64,000 bases of DNA from Hyphomicrobium sp. (GTDB lineage: Bacteria > Pseudomonadota > Alphaproteobacteria > Rhizobiales > Hyphomicrobiaceae), in assembly GCA_019751875.1 (NCBI GenBank), contig JAIEMV010000019.1:1-64000 (forward strand). Direction: 5' to 3'. This document shows, piece after piece, positions 44,007-53,058 of the stretch. A program made the position numbers and the translations under genes. The notes beneath the pieces are model-generated. The model made no database searches and was not told where the DNA came from. It saw nothing but the letters and a program-made list of their open reading frames with translations. The stretch's first letter is position 1. Every line of letters begins with the position of its first letter.

Positions 44007-44630
44007 TCATTGCGGCTTCAAATGCTCCATCAAATAGGTTTTTAATGCGCGGATTGCCGGAACGGGCTTGAAGTCCGGCAGTACCATCGCGCGCACGAAG
44101 ACGCCATCGAGATACGTGGATATGAACGTTGCCGTCTGTGAGGCATCGACGGAGCCGAAGTCTCCCGACGCAATGCCGGCCTCCAAGGCGGTTTGCAGCA
44201 CATCGCGCTCGTCGTCATAGAAGGTGCGTATGGCCCGATCGATGCTCGACTTGCGTTCGGCGGTGGAGATGTAGTCGATCGAGAGCTTGATGAGCTTGGA
44301 GATCGAATCGTAGGCGCGGATGTGGGTGTCGATCCAGGCAAAAATCAGGTCTGCCGGATCGTCAAGGTTTTCGCGTGACAAGCGGAAAGATTGAAAGGCG
44401 CGTTCGATGGCGAGAGCAAGAGCGCTGCGGTACAGTTCTTCCTTGTTATCGAAGTAGTAGAAAATCAGCGCCTGGTTGAAGCCCGTAGCCTTCGCGATAT
44501 CGATCGTGCGCACGGATGAAAAGTTCTTGGCCGCAAAGAGGTCGAGGGCTGCTGACAGAATGACGCTTTCCGCTTCGACCGGAAGGCTCCCGGTTTTTGG
44601 GCGTCCGACACCGTTCGTTCGCTTTGCCAT
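44007..44630 (-). CDS. TetR/AcrR-family transcriptional regulator
   Basis: The 207-residue regulator has an N-terminal helix-turn-helix (ILSAALDLFAAKNFSSVRTI, DIAKATGFNQALIFYYFDNK, EELYRSALALAIERAF). The ligand domain is not diagnostic. The gene is divergent from the glutamine-synthetase-like gene, with a perfect 20-bp palindrome between them, so it likely represses that gene and itself. The effector is unknown. Confidence 0.9.
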   Translation of the reverse strand: MAKRTNGVGRPKTGSLPVEAESVILSAALDLFAAKNFSSVRTIDIAKATGFNQALIFYYFDNKEELYRSALALAIERAFQSFRLSRENLDDPADLIFAWIDTHIRAYDSISKLIKLSIDYISTAERKSSIDRAIRTFYDDERDVLQTALEAGIASGDFGSVDASQTATFISTYLDGVFVRAMVLPDFKPVPAIRALKTYLMEHLKPQ

Positions 44631-44712
44631 TTCTGCACGTCTTTCAGGCGATATGCTGCGAAAAATGTACGAATTCCGGGCAACTCCAGCGTACTTTCCG
44701 CTTTTCGCGTCA

Positions 44713-44732
44713 AATTAATTGCGCAATTAATT
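44713..44732. promoter_or_regulatory. Perfect 20-bp palindrome, probable TetR operator
   Basis: AATTAATTGC followed by its exact complement GCAATTAATT. It lies 83 bases before the TetR gene start and 71 before the glutamine-synthetase-type gene. A dyad of this size is what a TetR-family dimer would bind. Confidence 0.7.
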
Positions 44733-44802
44733 ACCTGCACCAAGGCGATTGCGCAAGTCGCAGTTGAGAACACTTTCCCACTCTTAGAAACGAGGACCGC
44801 TT

Positions 44803-46170
44803 ATGGACGCCGCTGCCGATCCTTCGACGCATGACCTTGCTGGGCGGCTTCGCGCCGACGGGGTCAAGTACATGTTCGCGAGCTACGTCGATCTTCATGG
44901 GGTGTCGAAGGGCAAGGTCGTTCCGATCGATCACCTCGGACGCATGATGAAGGGATCTGAACTTTGCACGGGCGCCGCGCTCGACGGCGTTCCACAGGAT
45001 GTTTCGGACGAGGAAGTCGCTTCGCATCCCGATCCGAACTCGGCAATCGTGCTACCCTGGCGCAAGGATACGGCTTGGTTCGCGTCCGATCTGTGGCTCA
45101 AGGGAGCACCGTTCGACGCTTGCAGCCGCAATATCCTGAAGCGCGTTCTGGCGAAGGCCGCCGACATGGGCTTCACGTTCAACCTTGGTATGGAAGCCGA
45201 GTTTTTCGTACTCAAAGACGATCCGTCCAATCCTCTCGGCTACGCACCCGTGTCCAACCGAAAGAACCTGGAAAAGCCGGCCTACGATGTCGCTCGTATG
45301 CTCGACAATATGGATTGGATGAATGAACTCGTCTCGTCCATGAATGACCTCGGGTGGGACGTTTACTCCTTCGATCATGAGGACGGCATCGGCCAGTTCG
45401 AAGTGGACTTCAAGTTCTTCGATGCGCTGTCGATGTCGGACCGTTATGTGTTTTTCCGAATGATGGCGCACGAGATCGCACGTAAGCACGGCGCGTTCGC
45501 CACCTTTATGCCCAAGCCATACGTCGATCGCGCCGGCTCGGGTGCGCACTTCAATATGTCGCTCGCCGATATCAAGTCGGGCAAGAACCTGTTTGCCGAT
45601 GACAGCGATCCGCGCGGCTGCGGATTGTCGAAGCTCGGCTATCAGTTCATTGCCGGCATGCTGGCTCACCTTCCGGCGATCTGCGCGGTCGTGGCCCCCA
45701 CGGTGAACAGCTACAAGCGGCTGGTGTTGAAAGGTTCGATGTCAGGTTTTACGTGGGCGCCGATCTGGGGCTGCTATGGAAACAACAACCGAACGAACAC
45801 GGTTCGCATTCCGCTCGGTGGCGGGCGCGTGGAGTTGCGCGCCGCGGACAGTTCTTGCAACCCCTACCTGGGTGCCGCACTCGTCCTTGCGGCCGGCTTG
45901 GAAGGCATCGCGGCTGGTGCCGATCCGGGGGACCCGCACACCGAAAACATGTATCTGAAATCACCCGAAGAGTTGGCGACGCTTGGCATCAAAAGGCTGC
46001 CGCAGACGCTGGGCGATGCGGTGGAGGCTTTTGCCGCCGATCCGCTGGCCAAGTCGGTGTTCGGCAATGGGATGTATGGGGCGTGGCTCGACTATAAGCG
46101 GGATGAGTGGATCAGCTATCTGAACCACGTCTCCGATTGGGAGCGCGCGCGGTATCTGAAGTTTTTCTGA
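44803..46170 (+). CDS. Type III glutamine-synthetase-like ligase (GlnT / gamma-glutamylmethylamide-synthetase family)
   Basis: The 455-residue enzyme has the glutamine-synthetase fold: FASYVDLHGVSKGKVVP (beta-grasp), LGMEAEFFVLKDD (catalytic Glu), FDHEDGIGQFEVDFKFFDAL, PKPYVDRAGSGAHFNMSLAD, APTVNSYKRLVLKGSMSGFT, WGCYGNNNRTNTVRIPLGGG. It belongs to the GlnT/type III group that includes enzymes making gamma-glutamylmethylamide in methylamine users. In a methylotroph methylamine could be the substrate, but no other N-methylglutamate pathway genes are in the window, so type III glutamine synthetase is equally possible. The TetR gene is divergent. Confidence 0.85.
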   Translation: MDAAADPSTHDLAGRLRADGVKYMFASYVDLHGVSKGKVVPIDHLGRMMKGSELCTGAALDGVPQDVSDEEVASHPDPNSAIVLPWRKDTAWFASDLWLKGAPFDACSRNILKRVLAKAADMGFTFNLGMEAEFFVLKDDPSNPLGYAPVSNRKNLEKPAYDVARMLDNMDWMNELVSSMNDLGWDVYSFDHEDGIGQFEVDFKFFDALSMSDRYVFFRMMAHEIARKHGAFATFMPKPYVDRAGSGAHFNMSLADIKSGKNLFADDSDPRGCGLSKLGYQFIAGMLAHLPAICAVVAPTVNSYKRLVLKGSMSGFTWAPIWGCYGNNNRTNTVRIPLGGGRVELRAADSSCNPYLGAALVLAAGLEGIAAGADPGDPHTENMYLKSPEELATLGIKRLPQTLGDAVEAFAADPLAKSVFGNGMYGAWLDYKRDEWISYLNHVSDWERARYLKFF

Positions 46171-46183
46171 CACCTTCGAGCTG

Positions 46184-46208
46184 GGCCGTGGTCTCTAAGA
46201 CCACGGCC
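46184..46208. terminator. Hairpin between converging genes
   Basis: An 11-bp perfect stem, GGCCGTGGTCT with AGACCACGGCC, and a CTA loop, between the ligase and the convergent UDP-glucose dehydrogenase. There is no T run on either side, so termination strength is uncertain. Confidence 0.65.
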
Positions 46209-46213
46209 TGCCG

Positions 46214-47530
46214 TCACACGATGACGGGTTTGCGGCCGATGCTGTAGTAGGTGAAGCCGCGGCGGCGCATGTCTTCGGGCTTATAGATGTTGCGCAGGTC
46301 GACGATGATCGGCGCCTTCAGCAGCGACTTGATGCGGTCGAGATCGAGCGCGCGGAACTGCTCCCATTCTGTGACGAGGCAGAGCGCATCGGCACCGTCG
46401 ATGCAGGAGTAGGCATCGACGGTATAGGTAACATCCGGCAGTTCAGGCTTTGCCTGCCCGATGCCTTTGGGATCGTAGGCTTTCACGACCGCGCCGTTGT
46501 CCTGTAGATATCGAATGATGGCGAGCGAGGGAGCGTCGCGCATATCGTCGGTGTTGGGCTTGAAGGTCAGACCGAGTACCGCGATGGTCTTACCGCGGAC
46601 GCTGCCCCCGCAGGCGGCCATGACCTTGCGTGCGACGCCGCGCTTTCGCTGGTCGTTGACGGCGATGACGCTTTCCACCAGCCGCAGGGGCACCCCATAA
46701 TCCTGCGCGGTCTTGGCCAGCGCGTTCGTGTCCTTCGGGAAGCAGGAGCCGCCGTAGCCCGGACCGGCATGCAAAAACTTGGTGCCGATGCGATTGTCGA
46801 GACCGATGCCTCGGGCGACGTCCTGCACGTTGACGCCGACTTCTTCGCACAGGTCGGCAATCTCGTTGATGAAGGTGATCTTCGTGGCGAGAAAGGCGTT
46901 CGACGCATACTTGATGAGTTCGGCGGCGCGGCGATCGGTAAACATCAACGGCGCCTGGTTGATGAACAGGGGCGCATAGAGTTCGGCCATCACGTCACGC
47001 GCCCTTTGATCGGTGACGCCGACGACAATGCGGTCCGGGCGCTTGAAGTCTTCAATGGCCGCGCCCTCGCGCAGAAACTCCGGGTTGGAGGCGACGGAGA
47101 TCTCCGCCTCGGGTCGCAACTCGCGAATGATCCGCTCGATCTCATCGCCGGTGCCGACGGGAACCGTCGATTTGGTGCAAACGACCGTGAAGCCCTGGAG
47201 AGCGCCGGCAATGTCGCGGGCGGCCTGAAAGACGTAGGCGAGATCGGCATGATTGTCGCCGCGCCGGGAGGGTGTGCCGACGGCGATAAAGACGACATCG
47301 GCGGCCGCGACGGCTTCGACCAGTTCCGTCGTAAAGCTGAGCCGGCCATCACGGACGTTGTTGGCCACCAACACGTCGAGGCCCGGCTCATAGATCGGGA
47401 TGACGCCATTGCGCAGGGCGGCGACCTTGGCTTCGTCCTTGTCGATGCATGTGACGATGTGGCCGAAGTCGGCAAAGCAGGTGCCCGATACCAATCCGAC
47501 GTATCCCGATCCGATCATGACCACGCGCAT
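46214..47530 (-). CDS. ugd: UDP-glucose 6-dehydrogenase
   Basis: The 438-residue enzyme makes UDP-glucuronate. The NAD-binding motif is MIGSGYVGLVSGTCFADFGH, followed by FIAVGTPSRRGDNHADLAY, STVPVGTGDEIERI, the active-site GPGYGGSCFPKDTNALAKTA with the catalytic Cys, and GLTFKPNTDDMRDAPSLAII. UDP-glucuronate feeds the epimerase at 56818 and surface polysaccharide. The gene is convergent with the ligase gene. Confidence 0.96.
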   Translation of the reverse strand: MRVVMIGSGYVGLVSGTCFADFGHIVTCIDKDEAKVAALRNGVIPIYEPGLDVLVANNVRDGRLSFTTELVEAVAAADVVFIAVGTPSRRGDNHADLAYVFQAARDIAGALQGFTVVCTKSTVPVGTGDEIERIIRELRPEAEISVASNPEFLREGAAIEDFKRPDRIVVGVTDQRARDVMAELYAPLFINQAPLMFTDRRAAELIKYASNAFLATKITFINEIADLCEEVGVNVQDVARGIGLDNRIGTKFLHAGPGYGGSCFPKDTNALAKTAQDYGVPLRLVESVIAVNDQRKRGVARKVMAACGGSVRGKTIAVLGLTFKPNTDDMRDAPSLAIIRYLQDNGAVVKAYDPKGIGQAKPELPDVTYTVDAYSCIDGADALCLVTEWEQFRALDLDRIKSLLKAPIIVDLRNIYKPEDMRRRGFTYYSIGRKPVIV

Positions 47531-48221
47531 GGATTGCTCCTTTGTCTCTTATGGGAGCCGGGGTACGCGGAACTCGCGGTCCCGTCAATTGGGATGCCGC
47601 CCATGCTGCATACCGGCTCGACCGGTCTACTTTTGCTGGTAGATCGAGCGTGACTTTGCTCCAGATGAGCGGTTTGTCGAAGTCTGCCGGATCTGGAAAT
47701 TTTCCGACGCCAGCGGGGGTGGCTTTTGATTTGTGACCCGGGGTGTGACTGTCGCCGCTGCAGGGCGGCGTGGGCGCCAATTTTTTCCGTGGTCGCGCAA
47801 CGCAATGATCGATTCTCGGGACAGGGCCGCTCAATCTTCGGGAAGTGCATTTGAGCATGCCCGCCGCCGCAGAAGAGTGGCGGTCACTTCAAACTATGCC
47901 TAACCAATTGTTACTCGAGCTCATTCAGTTTCTTGAAACGAGACGCTGACGTTAATGGTGTATCCGCCCTGTTCCTGGGGAGTGACCCCGAGAGGATCGC
48001 GCACTCCGAAGCCGAATTCGCGTGCCTTTCTAAGGGCGGCGTGTTGTCTCTACTCGTTTGATTAACAATTTTCTCGAACACCAACACGGCATTGTTCTGC
48101 GCACGGCGATTAACACAATCGTGGCATTTAGATCAGCTTACACGATATCGACGGCACTGGAATTTAATGCGCAGTCGTTAGATTTCCCGCTGCAGGCCAA
48201 ACGTGTCTGCGTGGATGTGTC
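47531..48221. promoter_or_regulatory. Long intergenic region before the first RTX gene
   Basis: These 691 bases show no gene that I can support. The part nearer the RTX gene (about 47880-48190) is richer in A and T than its surroundings and has runs such as TTGTTACTCGAGCTC and TTAACAATTTT. It probably carries promoters for ugd and for the RTX gene. Confidence 0.4.
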
Positions 48222-51200
48222 ATGGCGAACGTTACGGCAACGACAGGCATCGATATTTTCAACGGTACCTCGGGCACCACGTCCGGTACCGACGAGATTC
48301 TCGTTACCAATCAGAACCAAATTCAATCCGGAGATTTGTTCAACGGCGGCGGCGGCACGGACACTCTGCGGTTCGGTACGGCGCTCGATTTCACCTCCAT
48401 CGTCAACGGAGCGAGCAGCGGCATCCGGAACATAGAGATCATCCGCTGGAACGGCGCCTTCAACGTGACGTTTCGCTCCGACCAATTCGGTGCCGGGCTG
48501 CTCGCCTCAAACCTCACTCTGCGCGGTGCGAACGGGGTCCAGAGCATCACGATCAACATGGTTGCTGGCGGGTCGACATTCGATATGAGTGCCTGGCAGT
48601 TCACGAACTGGACCGGTGGAACAGACCGCATCATTGTCAACGGAGGCTCGGGAAATGATACGGTCTTCTTCAGCTCACAGCATACAATTTTCGACGGTGG
48701 CGCCGGGATCGATACGCTCAACTACTCAAACTGGGGCGGCGGATTTACCCTGACGCTCAGCGGGAGCACTCCGGCTACGGCGCAGTGGAACAGCGGCCTC
48801 TTCGACACCATCAGCAATACGGAAAACATCATTGGATCGGCAGGCGACGACACCATAACCGGCGATGGTCTTGACAACTTTCTCGGTGGTGCGGCCGGCA
48901 ATGACATTCTGAACGGCGGACTGGGCAACGACACGCTCGACGGCGGCGCGGGCTCGGATGTCATGACCGGTGGAGTCGGTAGCGACACCTTCTTTGTCGA
49001 CAATACGAGCGATGTCGTCATCGAGCGTGCGACCGACACAGGTATCGATATCGTGTTTTCGACCGTGACATTCTCGGCCGCGGGCACAAACCAGGACGGA
49101 ATCGAAGACATTGCGCTCACCGGCACGGCCGACATCAACGCGACCGGGAATGCTCTCGACAACGTTCTGACGGGCAACTCCGGCAACAACGTCCTCGACG
49201 GTGGCGACGGCGCCGACCAGCTGTTTGGAAACGACGGTTCGGACACGCTGATTGGAGGCAACGGCAATGACGTGCTCGATGGTGGCGCGGGTGCTGATAC
49301 CATGACCGGCGGAGCGGGCGACGACATCTACCTAGTTGATGATGCTGGTGACGTCGTGGTCGAACTCTCATCAGACGCGGACACGGACCTTGTGATCTCC
49401 TCGGTCACGTTTTCTGCCGCTGGTGCGAGCCAGTCCGGTATCGAGAACATCACGCTAACGGGTTCGGCCAACATCGACGCAACCGGCAACGGACTCAACA
49501 ACGAGCTGACGGGCAACTCCGGCAACAACGTACTCGACGGCGGCTTGGGCGCGGACACGATGATCGGCGGCGCGGGCGCCGATACGTATGTAGTCGATAA
49601 CATCAGCGATGTCGTTATAGAGCTCTCCTCCGATGCGGGAACGGATCTCGTCACCTCGTCGGTCACGTTCTCGGCCGCGGGCGCGAACCAGAGCGGCATA
49701 GAGAACATTACACTCACGGGTTCGGCGGACATCAACGCGACCGGCAACGGGCTTGACAACATCCTCACGGGTAACGCCGGCAATAACATCCTGACGGGCG
49801 GCGCTGGCAACGATACATACTTCGTCCAGAATGCCGGCGACGTCGTCATCGAGCTCGATACCGACGCGGGCACGGACGTCGTCATTTCGTCTGTCACCTT
49901 CTCTGCCGCTGGTGCCAACCAGTCCGGCATCGAGAACATCACCCTCACCGGCACCGCAAACATCAACGCAACCGGCAACGCGCTGGCCAACGTGCTGACT
50001 GGAAACTCCGGCGACAACATCCTCAATGGCGGCCTGGGCTCCGACACGATGATCGGTGGCGCCGGTTCGGATACCTATTTTGTCGATAACATCGGTGATG
50101 TGGTGGTCGAACTCGCTGGCGACACCGGTACCGACCTTGTGTTCTCCTCTGTTTCCTTTTCGGCTATCGGTGCCAACCAGTCCGGGATCGAGAACATCAC
50201 GCTCACCGGTTTGTCCGCCATCAATGCCACAGGTAATGCGCTCAACAATGTTTTGTCGGGTAACGGCGCAGCCAACGTGCTCAGTGGCGGTGACGGCAAC
50301 GACACCCTTATTGGCGGCTTGGGGGACGATACGCTGAGCGGAGGCGTCGGCGCGGACGTGTTTGTCTATGATCTCAACGATCCGGGCGGCGCTCAGCTCG
50401 ACATCGTCATGGATTTCAATCGCGCAGAGGGCGACAAGATCTCGTTCGGCATCAACGGGCCAGCGAGTTTCGAGGCCGCCTATGGATGGCTGCTTCGCTC
50501 GAACATAACAGGGGATACCGTTATCAACGGCCAGATCAACAGCGCCACCCAGCGCATGATCCTCAACGGCGTGGCTGTGAACACGCTCACTGCATCCGAC
50601 TTCATCTTCGACACCTCGACCGCGCCGAGAATTATCAACGGCGGTGCAGCGAACGATATTCTGTTTGGTGGCCTCGGCGATGACATCATCACCGGAGGCG
50701 CGGGAACCGGAACGAACCTGCTGATCGGCGATGCTGGAAACGACATCCTCATCGGTGGAGACGGTGCGGACGCGCTCGACGGTGGCTTGGGCATCGACCA
50801 CATGACGGGTGGTCTGGGTAACGATTCTTATTACGTCGACAACGTCAGCGACGTCGTCAACGAGATCAATCCCAACGAAGGCCGCGATCGTATCTACACG
50901 ACCGTGAGCTACTCCATGACGGGAACCGCGGCTGGCGTCGAACTCGCCTACCTCCTCGGCACCGCCAATATAAATCTTACCGGAAATGGCCTCGACAACG
51001 CCATTACGGGCAACTCTGGCGACAACGTCATCGATGGCGGCAACGGAAATGACTCGATTTCCACCGGAGCTGGCAATGATACGTTGATCGGCGGAGCGGG
51101 AAATGACACGCTCTCAGGAGGAGCTGGCGCAGATACCTTCGTCTTCGCTCCGGGAAGCGGTCGCGATACCATTACCGACTTCAATACCGCAGAAGATAAG

Positions 51201-51359
51201 CTCGACCTCAACGCCTACGCCGGCATTAATACGGCAGCGGAACTCAGCCCATATGCCAGCAACAGCGGCGTGAACATGGTGGTCAATCTGGGCGGCGGCA
51301 ACGTCATCACCATCAACAACATGCAGGTGGCTCAAATCCACGACGGCATGTTCGTTTGA
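48222..51359 (+). CDS. Large RTX-type calcium-binding repeat protein
   Basis: A 1045-residue secreted-type protein with many GGxGxDxLx nonapeptide repeats, for example LDGGAGSDVMTGGVGSDTF, LIGGNGNDVLDGGAGADTMT, and ISTGAGNDTLIGGAGNDTLS. There is no N-terminal signal; the C-terminal part (GSGRDTITDFNTAEDKLDLN, then a tail ending HDGMFV) is of the serralysin/type I secretion kind. The middle consists of about five copies of an 85-residue unit (VTFSAAGANQSGIENITLTG ...). No enzyme domain is seen. It binds calcium and is probably a surface or secreted adhesin. No type I secretion genes are in the window. The ribosome site is weak. Confidence 0.88.
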   Translation: MANVTATTGIDIFNGTSGTTSGTDEILVTNQNQIQSGDLFNGGGGTDTLRFGTALDFTSIVNGASSGIRNIEIIRWNGAFNVTFRSDQFGAGLLASNLTLRGANGVQSITINMVAGGSTFDMSAWQFTNWTGGTDRIIVNGGSGNDTVFFSSQHTIFDGGAGIDTLNYSNWGGGFTLTLSGSTPATAQWNSGLFDTISNTENIIGSAGDDTITGDGLDNFLGGAAGNDILNGGLGNDTLDGGAGSDVMTGGVGSDTFFVDNTSDVVIERATDTGIDIVFSTVTFSAAGTNQDGIEDIALTGTADINATGNALDNVLTGNSGNNVLDGGDGADQLFGNDGSDTLIGGNGNDVLDGGAGADTMTGGAGDDIYLVDDAGDVVVELSSDADTDLVISSVTFSAAGASQSGIENITLTGSANIDATGNGLNNELTGNSGNNVLDGGLGADTMIGGAGADTYVVDNISDVVIELSSDAGTDLVTSSVTFSAAGANQSGIENITLTGSADINATGNGLDNILTGNAGNNILTGGAGNDTYFVQNAGDVVIELDTDAGTDVVISSVTFSAAGANQSGIENITLTGTANINATGNALANVLTGNSGDNILNGGLGSDTMIGGAGSDTYFVDNIGDVVVELAGDTGTDLVFSSVSFSAIGANQSGIENITLTGLSAINATGNALNNVLSGNGAANVLSGGDGNDTLIGGLGDDTLSGGVGADVFVYDLNDPGGAQLDIVMDFNRAEGDKISFGINGPASFEAAYGWLLRSNITGDTVINGQINSATQRMILNGVAVNTLTASDFIFDTSTAPRIINGGAANDILFGGLGDDIITGGAGTGTNLLIGDAGNDILIGGDGADALDGGLGIDHMTGGLGNDSYYVDNVSDVVNEINPNEGRDRIYTTVSYSMTGTAAGVELAYLLGTANINLTGNGLDNAITGNSGDNVIDGGNGNDSISTGAGNDTLIGGAGNDTLSGGAGADTFVFAPGSGRDTITDFNTAEDKLDLNAYAGINTAAELSPYASNSGVNMVVNLGGGNVITINNMQVAQIHDGMFV
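49060..50300 (+). repeat. Long tandem repeats within the first RTX gene
   Basis: About five copies of a unit of roughly 250 bases encode the pattern VTFSAAG(A/T)NQSGIENI, INATGNALDNVLTGNSG and VVIELSSDAGTDLV. The first copy carries an insertion of extra GGxGxD repeats. The high similarity of the copies suggests recent expansion. Confidence 0.8.
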
Positions 51360-51826
51360 AGTGCAGCGATCTGACCTTCGGCCGTCGCGCGCAGGGGCAT
51401 GAATTCGTCGTGAGCACTGGCTCCGACGACTATTTCGCCATCACACACCACCCACGCGTGGGCCAACAGTTCTTGCCCGTCTCGGCGAACTCCGATTCGA
51501 ATCTCCGATTCACACCCAGATCGCTGGAGCAGGTGAGATGCGGCGACCGCTTGGGCCAAGCAGTTCGCTTTCCAGGGGACGACCTTTGCAGCCGCACCTA
51601 TTGCCCAGCCGATCCTGGTCGCCGATGCAGGTTTTTGCGTTGGTATGCCCGGCTTGCCAAGTCGTGGAGAAGCTAACGCACAAACCTCGGATACCGCGCG
51701 GGTGCGAAGGTGGACGGCCGCGCGCGCCAGATGTAGCGTGGCAATGAAGAGTAACCACCAGTCGCCCAGCGACACGCCGAAGGCTTTCCGGAGCCTTGGC
51801 CATGGAAGTGATGCGCGGTTCATCAT
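51332..51826 (-). CDS. Lasso peptide biosynthesis B2 protein (leader peptidase)
   Basis: The 164-residue protein of the transglutaminase-like McjB C-terminal family cuts the leader from the lasso precursor. The catalytic Cys is in WKANCLAQAVAASHLLQRSG, the His in ELLAHAWVVCDGE, and an acidic residue is close by. The N-terminal LWWLLFIATLHLARAAV-like helix (GDWWLLFIATLHLARAAVHL) may contact the membrane. I chose the ATG at 51826. The upstream frame to 51925 runs over the B1 end. The end overlaps the RTX stop by 28 bases, tail to tail. It is the last gene of the lasso cluster. Confidence 0.9.
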   Translation of the reverse strand: MMNRASLPWPRLRKAFGVSLGDWWLLFIATLHLARAAVHLRTRAVSEVCALASPRLGKPGIPTQKPASATRIGWAIGAAAKVVPWKANCLAQAVAASHLLQRSGCESEIRIGVRRDGQELLAHAWVVCDGEIVVGASAHDEFMPLRATAEGQIAALQTNMPSWI

Positions 51827-51836
51827 CCACACCGAA

Positions 51837-52112
51837 CTAGTTGATCGGTATGAGCAGGCGCCGTTCCGACAACTCTGAGAGCAACTGGCGTACGTCCATT
51901 TCCAGGCGTCTGCGCGGAACATCATATTCGGCCTCGATGTGGTCGCAGACCTCGGTCTCGGTCAGACCTGACGTGGTCATCGACCAGATCTTGGTGCCTA
52001 TCTCATCCAGTCCGAAGTAAAGGCCTTCCTGCGTATCGAGCAGGACAGCCTCTCCGGCCAATTCGCATTGCACGACATGGCCGGACGCTTCAAAGCGCGA
52101 CATGCTGGTCAT
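51837..52112 (-). CDS. Lasso peptide B1 / PqqD-type recognition protein
   Basis: The 91 residues have the PqqD-like RiPP recognition fold: QCELAGEAVLLDTQEGLYFG, LDEIGTKIWSMTTSGLTE, and ETEVCDHIEAEYDVPRRRLE. It binds the leader peptide and presents it to B2. It overlaps the kinase end by 23 bases, so they are coupled, and precedes the B2 gene by only 10 bases. Confidence 0.9.
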   Translation of the reverse strand: MTSMSRFEASGHVVQCELAGEAVLLDTQEGLYFGLDEIGTKIWSMTTSGLTETEVCDHIEAEYDVPRRRLEMDVRQLLSELSERRLLIPIN

Positions 52113-53058
52113 GAAGACTGTCTCTCATGTGGCTTGAACCGCAGTTGATTTCCAACGTCGATAGCACAGCATCGCAGGCCGCCGGCAACTGGCTGTAATC
52201 TTTTGGACGTCCGAGAAGGAAGGTCGGAATCTGGAGGGCGACGTCCCTCATGAACTCAAGATTGGCTGCCGCCGCAACGGTATCCGTAGGTTCGAGTTGG
52301 AACGAGTTTGTCACAAGCGACATGCATGATCGAGACGGCTTCACAGCGGAGATGCAGCTGTCCCGCGCGGTGGGGGCAAGCAGGATGATGGCTCTCAGCG
52401 GAACCAGGTCTTCGACGGGCTCATCCGTCTGCACGCAACATTTCGACGTTCTCTCGCTCATAATCGTGGACGTCCGGCCGGCCGGGAAGAGTTGCCTCAA
52501 AGAATCCGGCCAAAGGCGCAAACTCGGATAAGCGCCTTGCGCGTGGAACCCCGTGGCCGAAGATCGGAGGACAAATGCATCGTCGGAATGCAACTCTGCA
52601 CCCCGCATGTTCAGGGCCGCTGCTAGGGTCGACTTGCCCGCACCGGACGGACCGATGATGGCGATGCCCTGCCCTCCGACACTCAGGAGGGCACCGTGGA
52701 GTACGCGCTCGCCCAGCAAGGCCAGAACTTTGGGCAAAATCAAATCATGTAAGACATGTCTTAATTCTGCAGCGCCCAAATCGGTGGCGTGTGCACAGCA
52801 AATTATTGCGTAAGCGCTGCTGCAATGCACGATGAATTCGGCAGTGGCGCCATGACGAACACGAACAGTTTTTATGGGCGCTGAAGCGGCGGCATCGTCG
52901 ACACTCGTCAGTTCATGACGCTCGATTGAAATCATGCGAGATGTGCGATCAGGACGCGCACAAGCAGAGACAACGACAAGTGAGCGATTTACCTCTGAGA
53001 AATAGATGTCGCAGCCGGCGTAAGAGCCTCGGGCTGCCAGATCTCCAGAGGCCAGCAT
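52090..53058 (-). CDS. HprK-like kinase of the lasso cluster (possible tailoring kinase)
   Basis: The 322-residue protein has a C-terminal HPr-kinase-like domain: GIAIIGPSGAGKSTLAAALN (P-loop) and GAELHSDDAFVLRSSATGFH, then GAYPSLRLWPDSLRQLFPAG. HprK-like kinases in some lasso clusters phosphorylate the peptide at its C-terminal Ser. The N-terminal half is variable. The ATG overlaps the precursor stop (TAATG). Because the predicted core ends in GSRA, not in Ser, the target residue is unclear. Confidence 0.85.
   Translation of the reverse strand: MLASGDLAARGSYAGCDIYFSEVNRSLVVVSACARPDRTSRMISIERHELTSVDDAAASAPIKTVRVRHGATAEFIVHCSSAYAIICCAHATDLGAAELRHVLHDLILPKVLALLGERVLHGALLSVGGQGIAIIGPSGAGKSTLAAALNMRGAELHSDDAFVLRSSATGFHAQGAYPSLRLWPDSLRQLFPAGRTSTIMSERTSKCCVQTDEPVEDLVPLRAIILLAPTARDSCISAVKPSRSCMSLVTNSFQLEPTDTVAAAANLEFMRDVALQIPTFLLGRPKDYSQLPAACDAVLSTLEINCGSSHMRDSLHDQHVAL

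Noticed and set aside
44803-46170. Full N-methylglutamate pathway inferred from a GmaS-like gene
   Set aside because: No mgs or mgd genes are present in the window, so only the family assignment is kept.
47531-48221. Possible small genes in the gap before the first RTX gene
   Set aside because: Frames there lack ribosome sites, known motifs and stable codon use.
49455-50801. 448-codon minus-strand frame inside the first RTX gene
   Set aside because: A shadow of the repeat pattern on the coding strand.
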